From: Nageia nagi
Taxonomy: Eukaryota > Pinophyta
Direction of reading: 5' to 3'
Length of the DNA: 64,000 nucleotides
Assembly (NCBI GenBank): GCA_050084985.1
Contig: JBITNC010000001.1
Span: forward strand, 15,562,001-15,626,000
The translations under genes were made by a program, and so were the position numbers. The notes beneath the pieces are model-generated. The model was given only the letters and a program-made list of their open reading frames with translations. It was not told the DNA's origin and searched no databases. This document shows, piece by piece, positions 33,210 through 43,490 of the stretch (positions are counted from its first letter, which is position 1; the number at the start of each line of letters is the position of its first letter).

Positions 33210-33560
33210 GGGCCTCAAAAATTGACCCCAAAGTTTTATGGTCCCTATAATATGTTACAGTGCATTAGTCTAACTGCATACAAATTGAAGCTTCTTACTT
33301 CTTCCAAGATTCACACAATGTTTCATTTCTCTTGTCTTAAGAAAGTGGTTGGATCAAAAGTTCAAGTTCAGACATAATTACTTAAGTTAGCAGAGGATGG
33401 ATCAATAGTAGTTGTACCTAAGGTAGTTTTGGATCAACGTTCATAGCAACTTCGTAATCGCTTCATTATAGAAGTCCTTATGCAGTGGCAAGGCATGGAA
33501 CTAGAAGATGCAACATGAAAACTACTTCATCAGCTACAACAATAGTTTCCACACTTCAAG
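33210..33560 (+). pseudogene. E7 GPY domain and chromodomain remnant
   Basis: KLTPKFYGPYNMLQCISLTA is the GPY/F module at the end of chromovirus integrase. Next comes FHFSCLKK and, about 50 residues later, VPKVVLDQRS-stop-QLRNRF with VLMQWQGMELEDAT, which follows the chromodomain pattern (IL..R........LVKW.....EEATWE). In chromoviruses this tail directs insertion to marked chromatin. Damaged by stops. Confidence 0.75.
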
Positions 33561-33582
33561 CTTTGAGGAAAAAACTTCATCT

Positions 33583-33596
33583 CAAGAGGGGTGGCA
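33583..33596 (+). promoter_or_regulatory. E7 polypurine tract
   Basis: AAGAGGGGTGGCA immediately precedes the 3' LTR. Confidence 0.82.
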
Positions 33597-34007
33597 TGTT
33601 AGGATCCCACATCCAATATTTTAGTGTTAGTATTAGTATTTTAATTAAATTTTCAACCTATATTGTAAATTGTAATATTATGATTGTAAGGGTGGGGCCC
33701 AATTTTGCATTATTATTAGGGTTAAGGTTAGTATATTTTAAATAGGTAGAAGTGTGTGGAGAAATGTATCTTAAATATTATTTTTCACTTTTGGAGTTAT
33801 ATGGAGGTAGCCCCCTCGAAGCAGCCTATGATTCTATTACTATTCAATAAAATCCTATCCTTATCTACTTATTGTTGATATTTTGTGTTCTATTTATCAG
33901 TGCATGCTCTATTATTTCCACTAGATTAGTTGTCATTTTCTTGTTTCAAATCGATATTCATTACATTTCTACAATATTTTCTTTTTCATATTTGTAGAAT
34001 TGTAACA
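33597..34007 (+). repeat. E7 3' LTR
   Basis: TGTTAGGATCCC...TTGTAACA, the same length as the 5' LTR and about 90% identical by eye. Confidence 0.93.
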
Positions 34008-34012
34008 TTATT

Positions 34013-34888
34013 TGTTAAGTTAATGCATGCTTATGCTTAAATGATGCATGTTTAATACCTAAATGATTAAGTTAATGATACATGCTTAGAGCTTAAATTT
34101 TTGAAGTTAATGCTTAATACTTAAAAGTTAAAAGCATGCTTAGTACTTATGTTTAGTACTTAATTTTTTTAAAGTTATGATGCATTTGATGACTCCCTAA
34201 TTTTTTACTTCCTTAAGCAAAGTATGGAATGGACTTGTGCAAATAAGGAATGATGTAAAAATATCTTTTAAGGGTTAGTAAACAAAACCTATTGGACTCT
34301 TAGGTTTCAAAAAATTGCAAATGGATTATGTTTACTTATGCTTTTTTACTTCATGTTTCACATTTTATTTTATTTTCTTATGCAAATAAAAACACAAACA
34401 TTGAAATGAACAACCCCTTAAAATAAACACATCTACATGTACATTCTACAACATGACTTGTTTGGGGAGCCATGAGGTGAGGATAGATGGATTGAAGCCT
34501 TTAAGTATAATGATCTAAGTGATAAAAAGTTTGTACTTCTCAATTACCCCTAAGTCCTCTATTAGTTTGAACATAACTCTAATAGGTGGATAGGCATGTG
34601 TGTAGTGATACCACATGTTCACACGTACATTCAAGGATTATCCTAATAACCTAGGAGGAGAACTTAAAACCTAATCAAGATTAAAATTTGGCCAATCCAA
34701 TAAATATCATAAATTTGGAAAATAGTAGGTACTTCTCCTTGTGAGAGTATAATACTGACCAAGGTGAACTGGTTGAGGATTGGTAGTACTTGGGCTCCTC
34801 TTGTGTGGGCATCTAGGTGAAGGCCTAATTTTAGATAAGAAAATAAACCTCAATAATGTCACTCTATGATTATTGAGATGAGAAATAT
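34013..34888 (+). other. E2 5' leader, second part
   Basis: It continues the leader interrupted by E7 and resembles E1 8,560-7,820 on the opposite strand (words such as 'acatgacttgtttgg' and 'gaggtgaggata'). It stops abruptly near 34,888, where E1 has another 445 bp up to and into gag. E2 therefore has a deletion at this junction. Confidence 0.7.
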
Positions 34889-35560
34889 AACTTGGTTCAA
34901 AGTTTTCAAGAAGGTTTACCATTCTTCAAAAGTTGCTTCAATATCATCAAAGGGAAGATGAAAATGTGGCTTTCTACTTGAACAAAATCATTGACTTAAG
35001 GATCCAACTTATTACTTGTGGATGCAATTGGATCAATGATGAGTTCATGGTATTCATCATTCTTCAAAGCCTTTCTTCAAAGTTTGAAAACTTTATGACA
35101 GTTATAGAAATAAGGCTTGATGATGAAGAAGTCGTCTTCTCCTTTGAGAACCTTTCTAGGGTTCTTTTAAAGCATGAAGAAACCCTTAACAAAAAGATGT
35201 TAATTTCTTCTCCTAATGATAATAATGTTGCTCTTGGAGCAACCAAAACTCCTTTCAAGAAGAAGTTCAAATATCAAAATAAATATTATCTTTCTTCCTC
35301 TAAAAGGTTTGAGAAAAGAGGTGATGGCTACAATAGTAGGAATAATGGCAACAATAGCAACAACAAGAATAATAATAATAGCAACAAGAATAAGGATAAT
35401 AACAACAACCACTTAAAGTAAAGAGATGGAAAAGTCAAAGAAAATAATCCTTATCCTAAGGAAAAATTTGATGCTAATTGTAACTATTATGGAATCCAAG
35501 GTCACAAAGAAGTTGATTGCTACAAAAAGAAAAGAGAAGAAAAGAACAAAGGTAATGAAA
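34889..35560 (+). pseudogene. E2 copia gag, N-terminus deleted
   Basis: It begins in mid-gene at a point matching the SKFSKRFTILQKLLQ segment of E1. The open frame at 34,933-35,421 then reads REDENVAFYLNKIIDL, FIILQSLSSKFENFM and ends in an Asn-rich linker. A zinc knuckle follows (CNYYGIQGHKEVDCYKKK) with the second Cys replaced by Tyr. The start codon and about 90 residues are missing, so no translation start remains. Confidence 0.87.
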
Positions 35561-35840
35561 ATGTAAAAAATTTCAAAGAAAAGAAGAATATTCAATCTAG
35601 TTTTATTGTGGTGCTCTACTCTATGTTTCACACTTTTTCATCTGATTAGATTATTGATTTTAGTTGCAATAATCACCTATACTTTGAAAAGGATAAGTTT
35701 GAGAACTTTCAAAAGTATAGAAAATATGCGGTTGTGATAGGTAATAACTTTACCTTTAAATTCAAGGAATTGGAAGTGTGTTGGTTCACAAGAAGGTTTT
35801 TGAAAATATGCTTTATGTTCTAAACTTAGGATAAACCTTC
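35561..35840 (+). pseudogene. E2 copia protease
   Basis: The active-site region reads IIDFSCNNHLYF, preceded by a stop. The consensus Asp is kept but the Ser-Gly pair is lost (DFS for DSG). VVIGNNFTF follows in place of VIGDNSTL. Confidence 0.78.
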
Positions 35841-35845
35841 TCTTC

Positions 35846-36965
35846 ATGATCCAAGTTGCTAGAAAAGGGTACACTTTTAAGTTTGACTCTCAATCTTGGT
35901 GCATTAAGAAAGGACTTGCCATGTTCATTAAAGGATCAGTGAAAGATGATCTCTACATTGTAGATCAAGTTCCATCAAAAATGTGTCTTGCTACAAGTGT
36001 GTGTTCTAGAGGTAATCTTTGGCACCAACATTTAGGGCACCTTAACCATAAGAGTATTCAAGTCATGAAAGATTAAGAACTTGTGGAAGGTTTACCTTCA
36101 ATTTCTTCTTTGATTGGTCTATGTGAGAAGTGCATTCTTTGTAAGATATATAGACAAAAGTTTGAGAAAGATAAGGCAATAAGAGAATCTCAACCTCTTC
36201 AACTTATGTATTTAGATTTGATGGGTCCATTTCAAACTAAATCATTTGAAGGAGAATCTTACATCTTGATATTCATTGATAACTTTAGTAGGATAACCTT
36301 TGGGTATCTACTTGAGCACAAAGATCAAACCTTTGAGAGTTTTAAGGCTTTTAAGGCCTTTGTTGAGAATAAAACTACCCTTAAAATCAAGATGTTGAGA
36401 TCAAATAATGAGAGAGAATATAACAATAATTAGTTTAATGAATATTGTGCTAAGTATGGAATCAAGAGGTAGTTTACGATTCCTTACACTTCTCAATAGA
36501 ACGATGTTGTCGATAGAAAAAATAAAATAATTATGGAGATGCCTAGATGCATGTTGGGTAATCTTCCTAGTTTTTTATGGGGTGAAGCTATGAGCACTAC
36601 TATTTACACCTTAAATAAGTGTCCCATAAAAGCTGTTTAGGGTAAAACTCCTTTTAAGGCATGATCAAGAAGAAAACGTAACATTTCTCACCTTAGGGTG
36701 TTTGGTTGTGAAGCATTCTCCTACATTGTCTCTAATAAAAGAAAAAAAATTATACAAAAGGGTTGAAAAATGCATCTTTATGGGTTATGATACTCTACAT
36801 AGAGGCTACAGGCTCTACTCTCCATCCTACAAAGACATGTTTGTTTCAAGGTATGTAAAGTTCAATGAACTTTCTAAAGAATCTACTTCTAATAAGGATG
36901 TTGATGATCCAAAGAACTCTTTAGCTGCACCTAGCTGGTTAGATATTGATCTAGATAAGTCATCT
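35846..36965 (+). pseudogene. E2 copia integrase
   Basis: The HHCC finger is clear: NLWHQHLGHLNHKSIQVM and, after a stop, LCEKCILCKIYRQKFEKDKA. The core has YLDLMGPFQTKSFEGESYIL and IFIDNFSRITFGYL (first catalytic Asp), then LRSNNERE where the second Asp of the consensus LRSDNGGEY has become Asn. The C-terminal part includes TIYTLNKCPIKAV, VKHSP (frame changed from FGCEAFSYI) and VEKCIFMGYD. Its many stops are TAG or TAA where E1 or E3 has a sense codon. Confidence 0.88.
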
Positions 36966-37009
36966 TAGAAATAAAACTCTCTAACTTAAAGGGTAACAAG
37001 GAGTATGAC

Positions 37010-37994
37010 CTTGAATAGATCTTTATTTGCCATGATTGATAATAAGCATGAGCCCTCAACCTTCAAAAAAGCTTCTAAGTACGAGTGCTAGATGGAAGTT
37101 ATGAAAGTGGAGTATGAGATGCTTATGAAAAATAAAACTTGGAACTTGATTCTTTATCTCATGAGAAGAATGTAATTGATAATAAGTAGATCTACAAAGT
37201 CAAGTTCAATTCAATTAGAGATATTGAGAAATACATAAGGTTAGTAGCTGATGGTTTTCCTTAGAAATATGATGTAAATTATGAGGAAACTTTTGCTCCC
37301 ATGGCAAAAATGCCTACTATGAGAATTATTCTTGCTCTTTTTATAGCTGAAAAATGGAAAGTTTTTCAACTTAACATTAAGAGTGCATTTCTCAATGGTG
37401 ATTTAGATGTGAAAATCTTCATGAATAAACTAGAAGGGTTTATTATGGAAGGCAAAGAATCCTTTATGTGCAAGCTAAAGAAGTCATTGTATAGACTTAA
37501 GCAAGCACCTAGAGCCTAGTACAGAAAGATTTCAATATATTTTGTAGACATTAGTTTCTTTAAGTGTTTTTATGAATCCAATCTATATGTGTTCAATCAA
37601 AGAAAAGACTTGGTATTGATTCTCCTTTATGTGAATGATCTTTTGATAACTAGAAATAATGAAAAAATCATTCAAGAGTGCATATCAAACTTAAAGCATT
37701 ATTTGAAATGATTGATTTTGATCTCTTGCACTACTATCATGGAATGCAAGTGTATCAATACAAGGATTGTACTTATCTCAGTCAATCTAAGTATATATCA
37801 AACATCTTGCAAAAGTTTGAATGAAGAAGTGTAGATATGTTGCGATCCCAGTATCTCCTGGCATCATTATTTCTTTGAACTTCAACTCTTAATTAGTTGA
37901 TACCATAGCTTATAGATAATTAATTGATAGTATTTTGTATTTGACTATATATAAGTTAGATATTACCTTTGTAGTGAATATGATGGCATGATTC
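37010..37994 (+). pseudogene. E2 copia reverse transcriptase
   Basis: The open stretch at 37,301-37,519 holds FQLNIKSAFLNGDLDVKI and LKKSLYRLKQAPRA. The next codon is TAG where the family has Trp. The catalytic box reads LLYVNDLLIT, with Asn encoded at 37,634-37,636 in place of the essential first Asp of YVDD. E1 (YMDD) and E3 (YVDD) keep it. Further on, HGMQVYQYKDCTYLSQS-like sequence follows after a frameshift. Dead by motif as well as by frame. Confidence 0.9.
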
Positions 37995-38591
37995 ATGCAG
38001 AAATCATATGTTGACCACTTCAATGCTGTTAAGCAAATCTTGAGGTATGTTGTAGGAACTAAAGATCTTGCTCTCAAGTATTCTAAGTTGCCTTCATTTG
38101 TTATCTCTAGATTCTCAGAGTTTAACTATGGAGGAGATAGAGATGATAAGAAATCAACCTCTGCATATGTGTTTAGCATTGGTTCAGGTGCTATCTCTTG
38201 GGATTCCAAGAAGTAGCCTACTATTTCTCTTTCCACCATAGAAGCTGAATATCATGCCATGTCTATTGTAGCCCAAGAAGCTATTTGTGTAAGGCATCTT
38301 ATGAAGGAAATTAGGTATGAGCAAGGTGGCTTATCTTTGATTTCTTCAGATAATTAGTTAGCTATTTTTTTAGCTAATAATATTGTGTTCCATCAAAGAA
38401 CAAAACATGTGGAAATCTAAGCCCATTTTATCATAGAGAAGGTTCTTGAGGGCATCATACACCTGGAGTATTTTCCATCCACCTTGAACTCTACTAATTT
38501 GTTCACCAAGCCTCTCCCGAAAGCTTAATTTTGTAAGCTTAGGGATGCTATCAAGTTGGTGAAGTTTCCCTCAAGGGGGAATGAAGTTTGA
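37995..38591 (+). pseudogene. E2 copia RNase H and end of pol
   Basis: Contains VKQILRYVVGTKDLALKYSK, DKKSTSAYVFSIGSGAISWD and, after a stop, STIEAEYHAM, IVAQEAI, then HQRTKHVEI and NSTNLFTKPL. This matches the last domain of E1 and E3. The natural stop is at about 38,589-38,591, after SRGNEV. The purine tract CAAGGGGGAATG overlaps this end, as in E1 and E3. Confidence 0.88.
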
Positions 38592-39281
38592 ATTTTTGTG
38601 TTGAATTCATATTTATGATTACAACCTCACCCTTAGGAGGGATTTTTATATTTTATAGTGTTGATTTTGTTATACACCTTCATGGTAAGTTCGCTTTGCA
38701 TGAGGAAGTTGTACAAATTTTTAAAGTAAAAAGATTGGCCAATCTAGCACTATTTAGTTATCCATGTGTAAGAAACTCTTATGTGTCTTTTGGCACTATT
38801 CAGTTATCCATATGTGAGGAACTCATAGGTGCATGCTCTATTTTGTAATGATAATCAACACATGTTTTATATATAGTAAGTAACTATGAGCTTTTAGCCT
38901 GGCATCTTTGTGATGACTTATAGTGCACCATTGATCAATTTATGATAGCATTGTTTGATACATCTATCCTTGTTGATATGATTATATTGCATCTAACTGA
39001 TCTTGTTATTTGAGCTGCTTATGACCTACAACTTCCTTTGAGATTGTAGGTTACTTACTTTGGATATGTAGGTTTTTGGAGACTCTTCATAACTTCCAAT
39101 TGGATGACTACTTCATGTACATTGAAATTAGTTATGGTTAATGATTGTATTTGGAAATGTAGTGAGTCTCAAACTAGATCTTTTTTACTTCGTAAATATG
39201 TAAAAAATTCTCATCTTTGTTGTATCTGTTTAGAGGAAAACTCTCTTACTTTCTCTATTATTCGCTCTATCCCAATTTTGC
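38592..39281 (+). other. E2 3' untranslated region
   Basis: It contains about two units of the 3'-UTR repeat (38,757-38,830) that is expanded in E1, followed by a segment shared by all five copia-related elements ('tatggttaatgattgtatt', 'aactctcttactttctc'). Confidence 0.75.
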
Positions 39282-39293
39282 ATTAAGGGAGAG
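39282..39293 (+). promoter_or_regulatory. E2 polypurine tract
   Basis: ATTAAGGGAGAG directly precedes the 3' LTR. Confidence 0.85.
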
Positions 39294-39796
39294 TGTTGGA
39301 ATGTATAATGCATTATTGAAAAAGTTTTGTAATAGTCTTCTATGTAAGTTCACTAATGCTTAAGGGTATCATTTGATACCTTAAGTATTTAAGTGAATAT
39401 AATAATGTAACTTGTCCTACACTCCATGTCATGAGCATGCCCCTTAGGTAAAAGGGAGTGCATGTCATGCCTTTGTACATTGGGTAAAAGGGTGATCCAA
39501 AGAGGAATTTTGGCCTATAAATAGAAGGCTCCCTCTTTGTTATCATACACCAATTTGTGGAGTAAAGTTATGTTATAGGATAGTGTTTAGGAGATGAGAT
39601 TAGGAGAATTGTAAGAGATTCATGTTTGTGAATGAAGTGAGATCTAGTTAGTGGATGTACTTCTATTTGGAGAAACCACTTTACATATTGAGTTATCTTT
39701 GTGAGATTATCTTATTTGAGTTATTTATATGTGAAATTGAGCTTTCATGAGATCTTGGAAGTTTAGAGTCATTCATGTTATAGTTCTATTCTCTCA
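39294..39796 (+). repeat. E2 3' LTR
   Basis: Direct repeat of 25,744-26,244. TATAAATA at 39,516-39,523; inverted repeat at 39,355-39,389. Confidence 0.93.
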
Positions 39797-39801
39797 AAAG
39801 G

Positions 39802-42250
39802 ATCCTCCTCTAGAGACTAAAACTCCTACTTTGAGGGAATAAACTTAAGATTATCATAGTTAAATTTGTAAAAGTTGATATAAGTCTTCCTAAGCATGAT
39901 TTCCTTGAATCTAAGATTTTCTCGTACATCCTCATAACTAGTGTTTCTAGTTCATTTCCTCATTTTTGCTTCTTTTAGCATTTCAATGTGGAGTTTGGAG
40001 CTAAAATATCTTATAAAATATACTGGATGTTTTGCTTAACTCTATTTGAATCATCAGACATTGCTTTTAGCATTTATTTTTTATGGTAATTTGTTTAGCT
40101 TGCTCTAGCTTTTCCATTATCCTAGCACTCTCCTTAGTCTTTGAAAAATCTTACAAATCTATTTTGAACTTCTTACCTATCTCTCTAATTTCAAACTGCA
40201 CAAGTGGAGCCTACTCCTCCAAATTAATTATTTGAACACTTCTAAAGGTACTACATTCTCCTCTGTAACTTCTTTAGATGTGTCTTCCAAATCAACTTGT
40301 GAAGTTATCGCTCCCTGATATGTTATGACCTTCTTTTCATCTTATCACTATTAACTTGCAGGTTTAAGATCAACCACCTTTTTGCCTACATATTACTCTC
40401 CATATGCTTTTTTCCTCTAGATCCCCAAATCTTGGTCTCACTTCTAGTTCTCACATGACTTGGTATGGATGAAACAAACCATAGCTCAACTATACTCTAT
40501 TTTCTACTCTTGCTCTAATTATTTGAAAGTTCTAAGGACTCTTCTAAAGACGATCTACTACTACCTTCAGAGGCATAGAATTATGTTATTTTCCCAATAG
40601 AATCTACATGATTCTTTGGAGAATCCCTCCTTGAAATGATGAGAGTCCTTATCTCCCCCCTTAGATATCTCCAATTGCTCCTCTTCCTCATACAAAGGTT
40701 CATGTGAATCCTGGACATGTTTAGTAGGGATTTACTCTAGTTCCACAACATCTTCCACTGCCATTCCCCCTTGCTCCTTTCCACTTTGCTCCAATCCTTC
40801 CTCACTCAAATTCTCTAATTGCAGCACTAACTTCCTCTTTAGCCTAGTACTTCTTATTGTCCCAATAATTAACTCCCTTCCTTCTAGAAGGGTAGGCTTC
40901 TCTAATTCTTTGTTAAAATTCCTTTTGACTTGTATCATTTGTTGGTCCTTTTTCTTATATAATACATATTTTTTGTTGCATTCTCCTTACCCCTCTTACT
41001 TTTAAGGGTACTTCTTTCATCTTTCACTCCCCACTTAGTATTGATTATCAATAAGGTATTTGTTGCCTTCACTTATTCTTGAGATTCACTCAATGAGAGT
41101 TCCTCAACCATAGAATGGATAGAAGAGCTAAAGTTAAATCCTTTAGTATCTGCTTTCACTAACCTTGATTCTATACCATAAAAAAGAACTTTGTCATGCT
41201 TGCATTTTTTTCTAGTAGGGTAAGATCTCCCCCCCCTTTGAATTACCTTATGATTGAGGGACAATAGGCTCTAGGTTAGCATCCTCTCTCCTCTTTTTAC
41301 TTGTTTATGGTTCCCCCAAAACTATCTTTTTACCTAGATCAAAAACCTAGCCACTTACTAAGACTTTCACCTTAGGAAATTTCTTTGGTGAGAGATTAAT
41401 TTACCTCTCAACAACAAGTTTAATTACTACTTCATGCAAGGGTACCAAAGCCTTATTATTTTTTACCTTTTCTACCAAAAGAGATAGAGAACTAAAAATA
41501 AAAAACATGAAATTCACCTTATCAGTCTCTGGGAATATGAAGTGATTGAGCATGAATAAGTGGGATGCTAACACAATTTTGTATCTACCCTCCAAAGTTA
41601 AAGTAATTAATCAGAACATAAGTGATATCATCCCATGGCTTGGGAATGGAAACCCTAACCACTCTCATTTGATACTTATCTAAATCCTTCATCTTTAACA
41701 CTTTTTCTAGGAATTTATTTCTAGCATCCAATTTGTTAAGCTTCCCCTCTCTTCGAACTTGAATGCCCTCATTTGACATCATAATTGCCTACAAAATTAT
41801 ATTAGGGTTGAATTAGGCTTGTTCTATACACTCTGCAATGCCCATTCTCCCATGACATTGCCACCTCCATAGAAAGCTCATCATCATGGTCTTTGCATGT
41901 ACAAATGAAACTATTTAAACCTGCCTAACATATGATGTTACATACTACTCTATTGCACATGAATTCATTAAGAGAGGATGGCTCCACTCTAACAAGATCC
42001 CCTATCATGTTCTTGATTCCCTTTAGCATCTGTTAACTCAAACACTCTGAAGCTAATTTCCACCTTCAACACTACTATAGCTCACCATGAATAACAAAAG
42101 ATTTAATAAGCCTCGATACTAGAATTCCCAATACCAATGCCATAATTTTCATATCACCATTTGTCATCATTAATCCTCAAGGACTATGTCATCACCCTGA
42201 TCACCTCAACTTCCTCCCTTTTGAGATAGGAATCTGCCATCACATTAGCT
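39802..42250 (-). pseudogene. Unidentified TE-type coding block (possible LINE ORF1-like)
   Basis: Four open stretches on the minus strand (41,585-41,782; 41,401-41,595; 41,073-41,264; 40,732-40,938) continue one another through frameshifts. They include WDDITYVLINYFNFGG, then EGRYKIVLASHLFMLNHFIF, KVNFMFFIFSSLSLLVEKVK and PLHEVVIKLVVER, then basic and acidic low-complexity sequence ending in a probable coiled coil. It may begin near 42,240 (MADSYLKREEVEVI). It lies upstream, on the minus strand, of the LINE-like tail at 25,404-25,738. I do not recognise the protein. No zinc knuckle or catalytic motif is visible, so ORF1 of a LINE is only a guess. Confidence 0.45.
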
Positions 42251-42559
42251 CATGAAAATAATAATAAAATAAGCTTGGGACTAATTCACTTGCATTTGGA
42301 GAACAATAAAGAAATTATGATAAAACTATTCCCTTTTTATCGATACGATGTGGGAAATCAGTTCTAAGGCAGTCCACGTACCAAGTTGATGCTTAGATTG
42401 GCCCACCTTCAAATCCAAGTCAACAATAATTTTGCACCATTAGATAGAGAATTCAAAACCAGCTAGGCTTTTAAACCCTCATTCAAAACCTTAATAGAAT
42501 CACAAAACAAAAATGAAAATTGTTACAAATCCCTAGAGGCTTATAGACCATGTATCAAC

Positions 42560-43490
42560 TTTTTGAAAAACACCTTTGTATCTTCCCCATCGTCCACCTT
42601 GTGTTGCATTTACTTTGTATTATTCTTCACTCTTGTACATGTGCCAAAATTTTCTTTAGCCCTAACTATAGCAATTCTATAGATCTCACTGGCTTTCTTA
42701 GCTTTCCCATTGAAGGTTCTCTCATTTCTCTCTTTCCAAATTTGCCATAGGGTGTGAGCTAGCATAAAGTACCAAGCTTTTTCCACATGATTGTCACCTT
42801 TTATTCATTTTCATTACATAATTCACTTCAAAATACCTTCTGGTATCACTACAATGGTATTAAATATTTTTCTTATTTCATATCATACTTATATAGCAAA
42901 AGTACAATGTAAAAAAATGATTTTTTGATTCTTCTCATTCCTGACAAAGACTACATCTATTTGGGATAGTCATTCCTTTCTTCTTCAAATTATCAATTGT
43001 AGAAAGCTCATTGTAGGCCAAAATCCACATAAAGAAGGCAATCTTATTTGTGATACCATTAGTCCAAATCTTCTTCCATATCTCTTTCTCCTCATATTTT
43101 TGGTCATATAAGTATGAAAATAACATCTTTGATATTGTAATCCCCATTTTTTGAACACAATCCAAACAATTTTATCTTTCTCCTCTCCAACTATAATTGC
43201 ACTTGCCTTAATTTACTCTAAGAGTTTAGACACTTCATCTTCCACTTCCACTTGAGGATGTTCCAAAAAGTGCCACTTATCTTCTTATTTAGAGTAGTAA
43301 TCACTTAGCTTTTCTCCCTGTCTATTTTTGAATCATGAAGCTCCTTTCCTCATCTTTTTTAAGGATATTAGTGGTTTGCCTTTGATCTAATGATCCTCCC
43401 ATAAGTATATATTAATTTTGTTCCCAACTTCCACTTCACTTGCTTCCTATTGGGTTATTTTTCTTTCCTACCTTGCAAATAGGCAAATTG
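42560..43490 (-). pseudogene. LINE ORF2 C-terminal part with zf-RVT domain
   Basis: On the minus strand the order is WHFLEHPQVEVEDEVSKLLE, IWKKIWTNGITNKIAFFMWI, LAYNELSTIDNLKKKGMTI, PNRCSLCQE (42,935-43,165 open), then in another frame QIWKERNERTFNG. This is the zinc-binding zf-RVT domain and tail found at the C-terminus of plant L1-type LINE reverse transcriptases. About 45 bp of spacer and a GSWEQN-like start of the preceding module (43,400-43,480) can be read. It is separated from the RT domain by an insertion. Confidence 0.85.

Larger units (their letters stand above)
28059..34007 (+). mobile_element. E7: Ty3/gypsy chromovirus nested in E2
   Basis: LTRs of 411 bp (28,059-28,469 and 33,597-34,007) and a perfect duplication TTATT (28,054-28,058 and 34,008-34,012) define it exactly. 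The order gag-protease-RT-RNase H-integrase identifies Ty3/gypsy. A GPY-type C-terminus followed by a chromodomain-like tail marks it as a chromovirus. The total of 5.95 kb and short LTRs fit small chromovirus lineages such as Reina. The LTRs differ at about 41 of 411 positions by eye (about 10%), more than those of the E2 element into which it inserted. All frames are broken. Confidence 0.93.
25744..39796 (+). mobile_element. E2: Ty1/copia LTR retrotransposon, interrupted by gypsy E7
   Basis: LTRs at 25,744-26,244 and 39,294-39,796 differ at about 25 of 503 positions by eye (about 5%). They are flanked by a perfect duplication, AAAGG (25,739-25,743 and 39,797-39,801). PBS, leader, gag-pol and polypurine tract are in the expected order. 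E7 sits in the leader; without it E2 would be about 8.1 kb. It is the closest relative of E1, but inverted relative to it. The start of gag is deleted and pol is full of stops. Confidence 0.93.
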
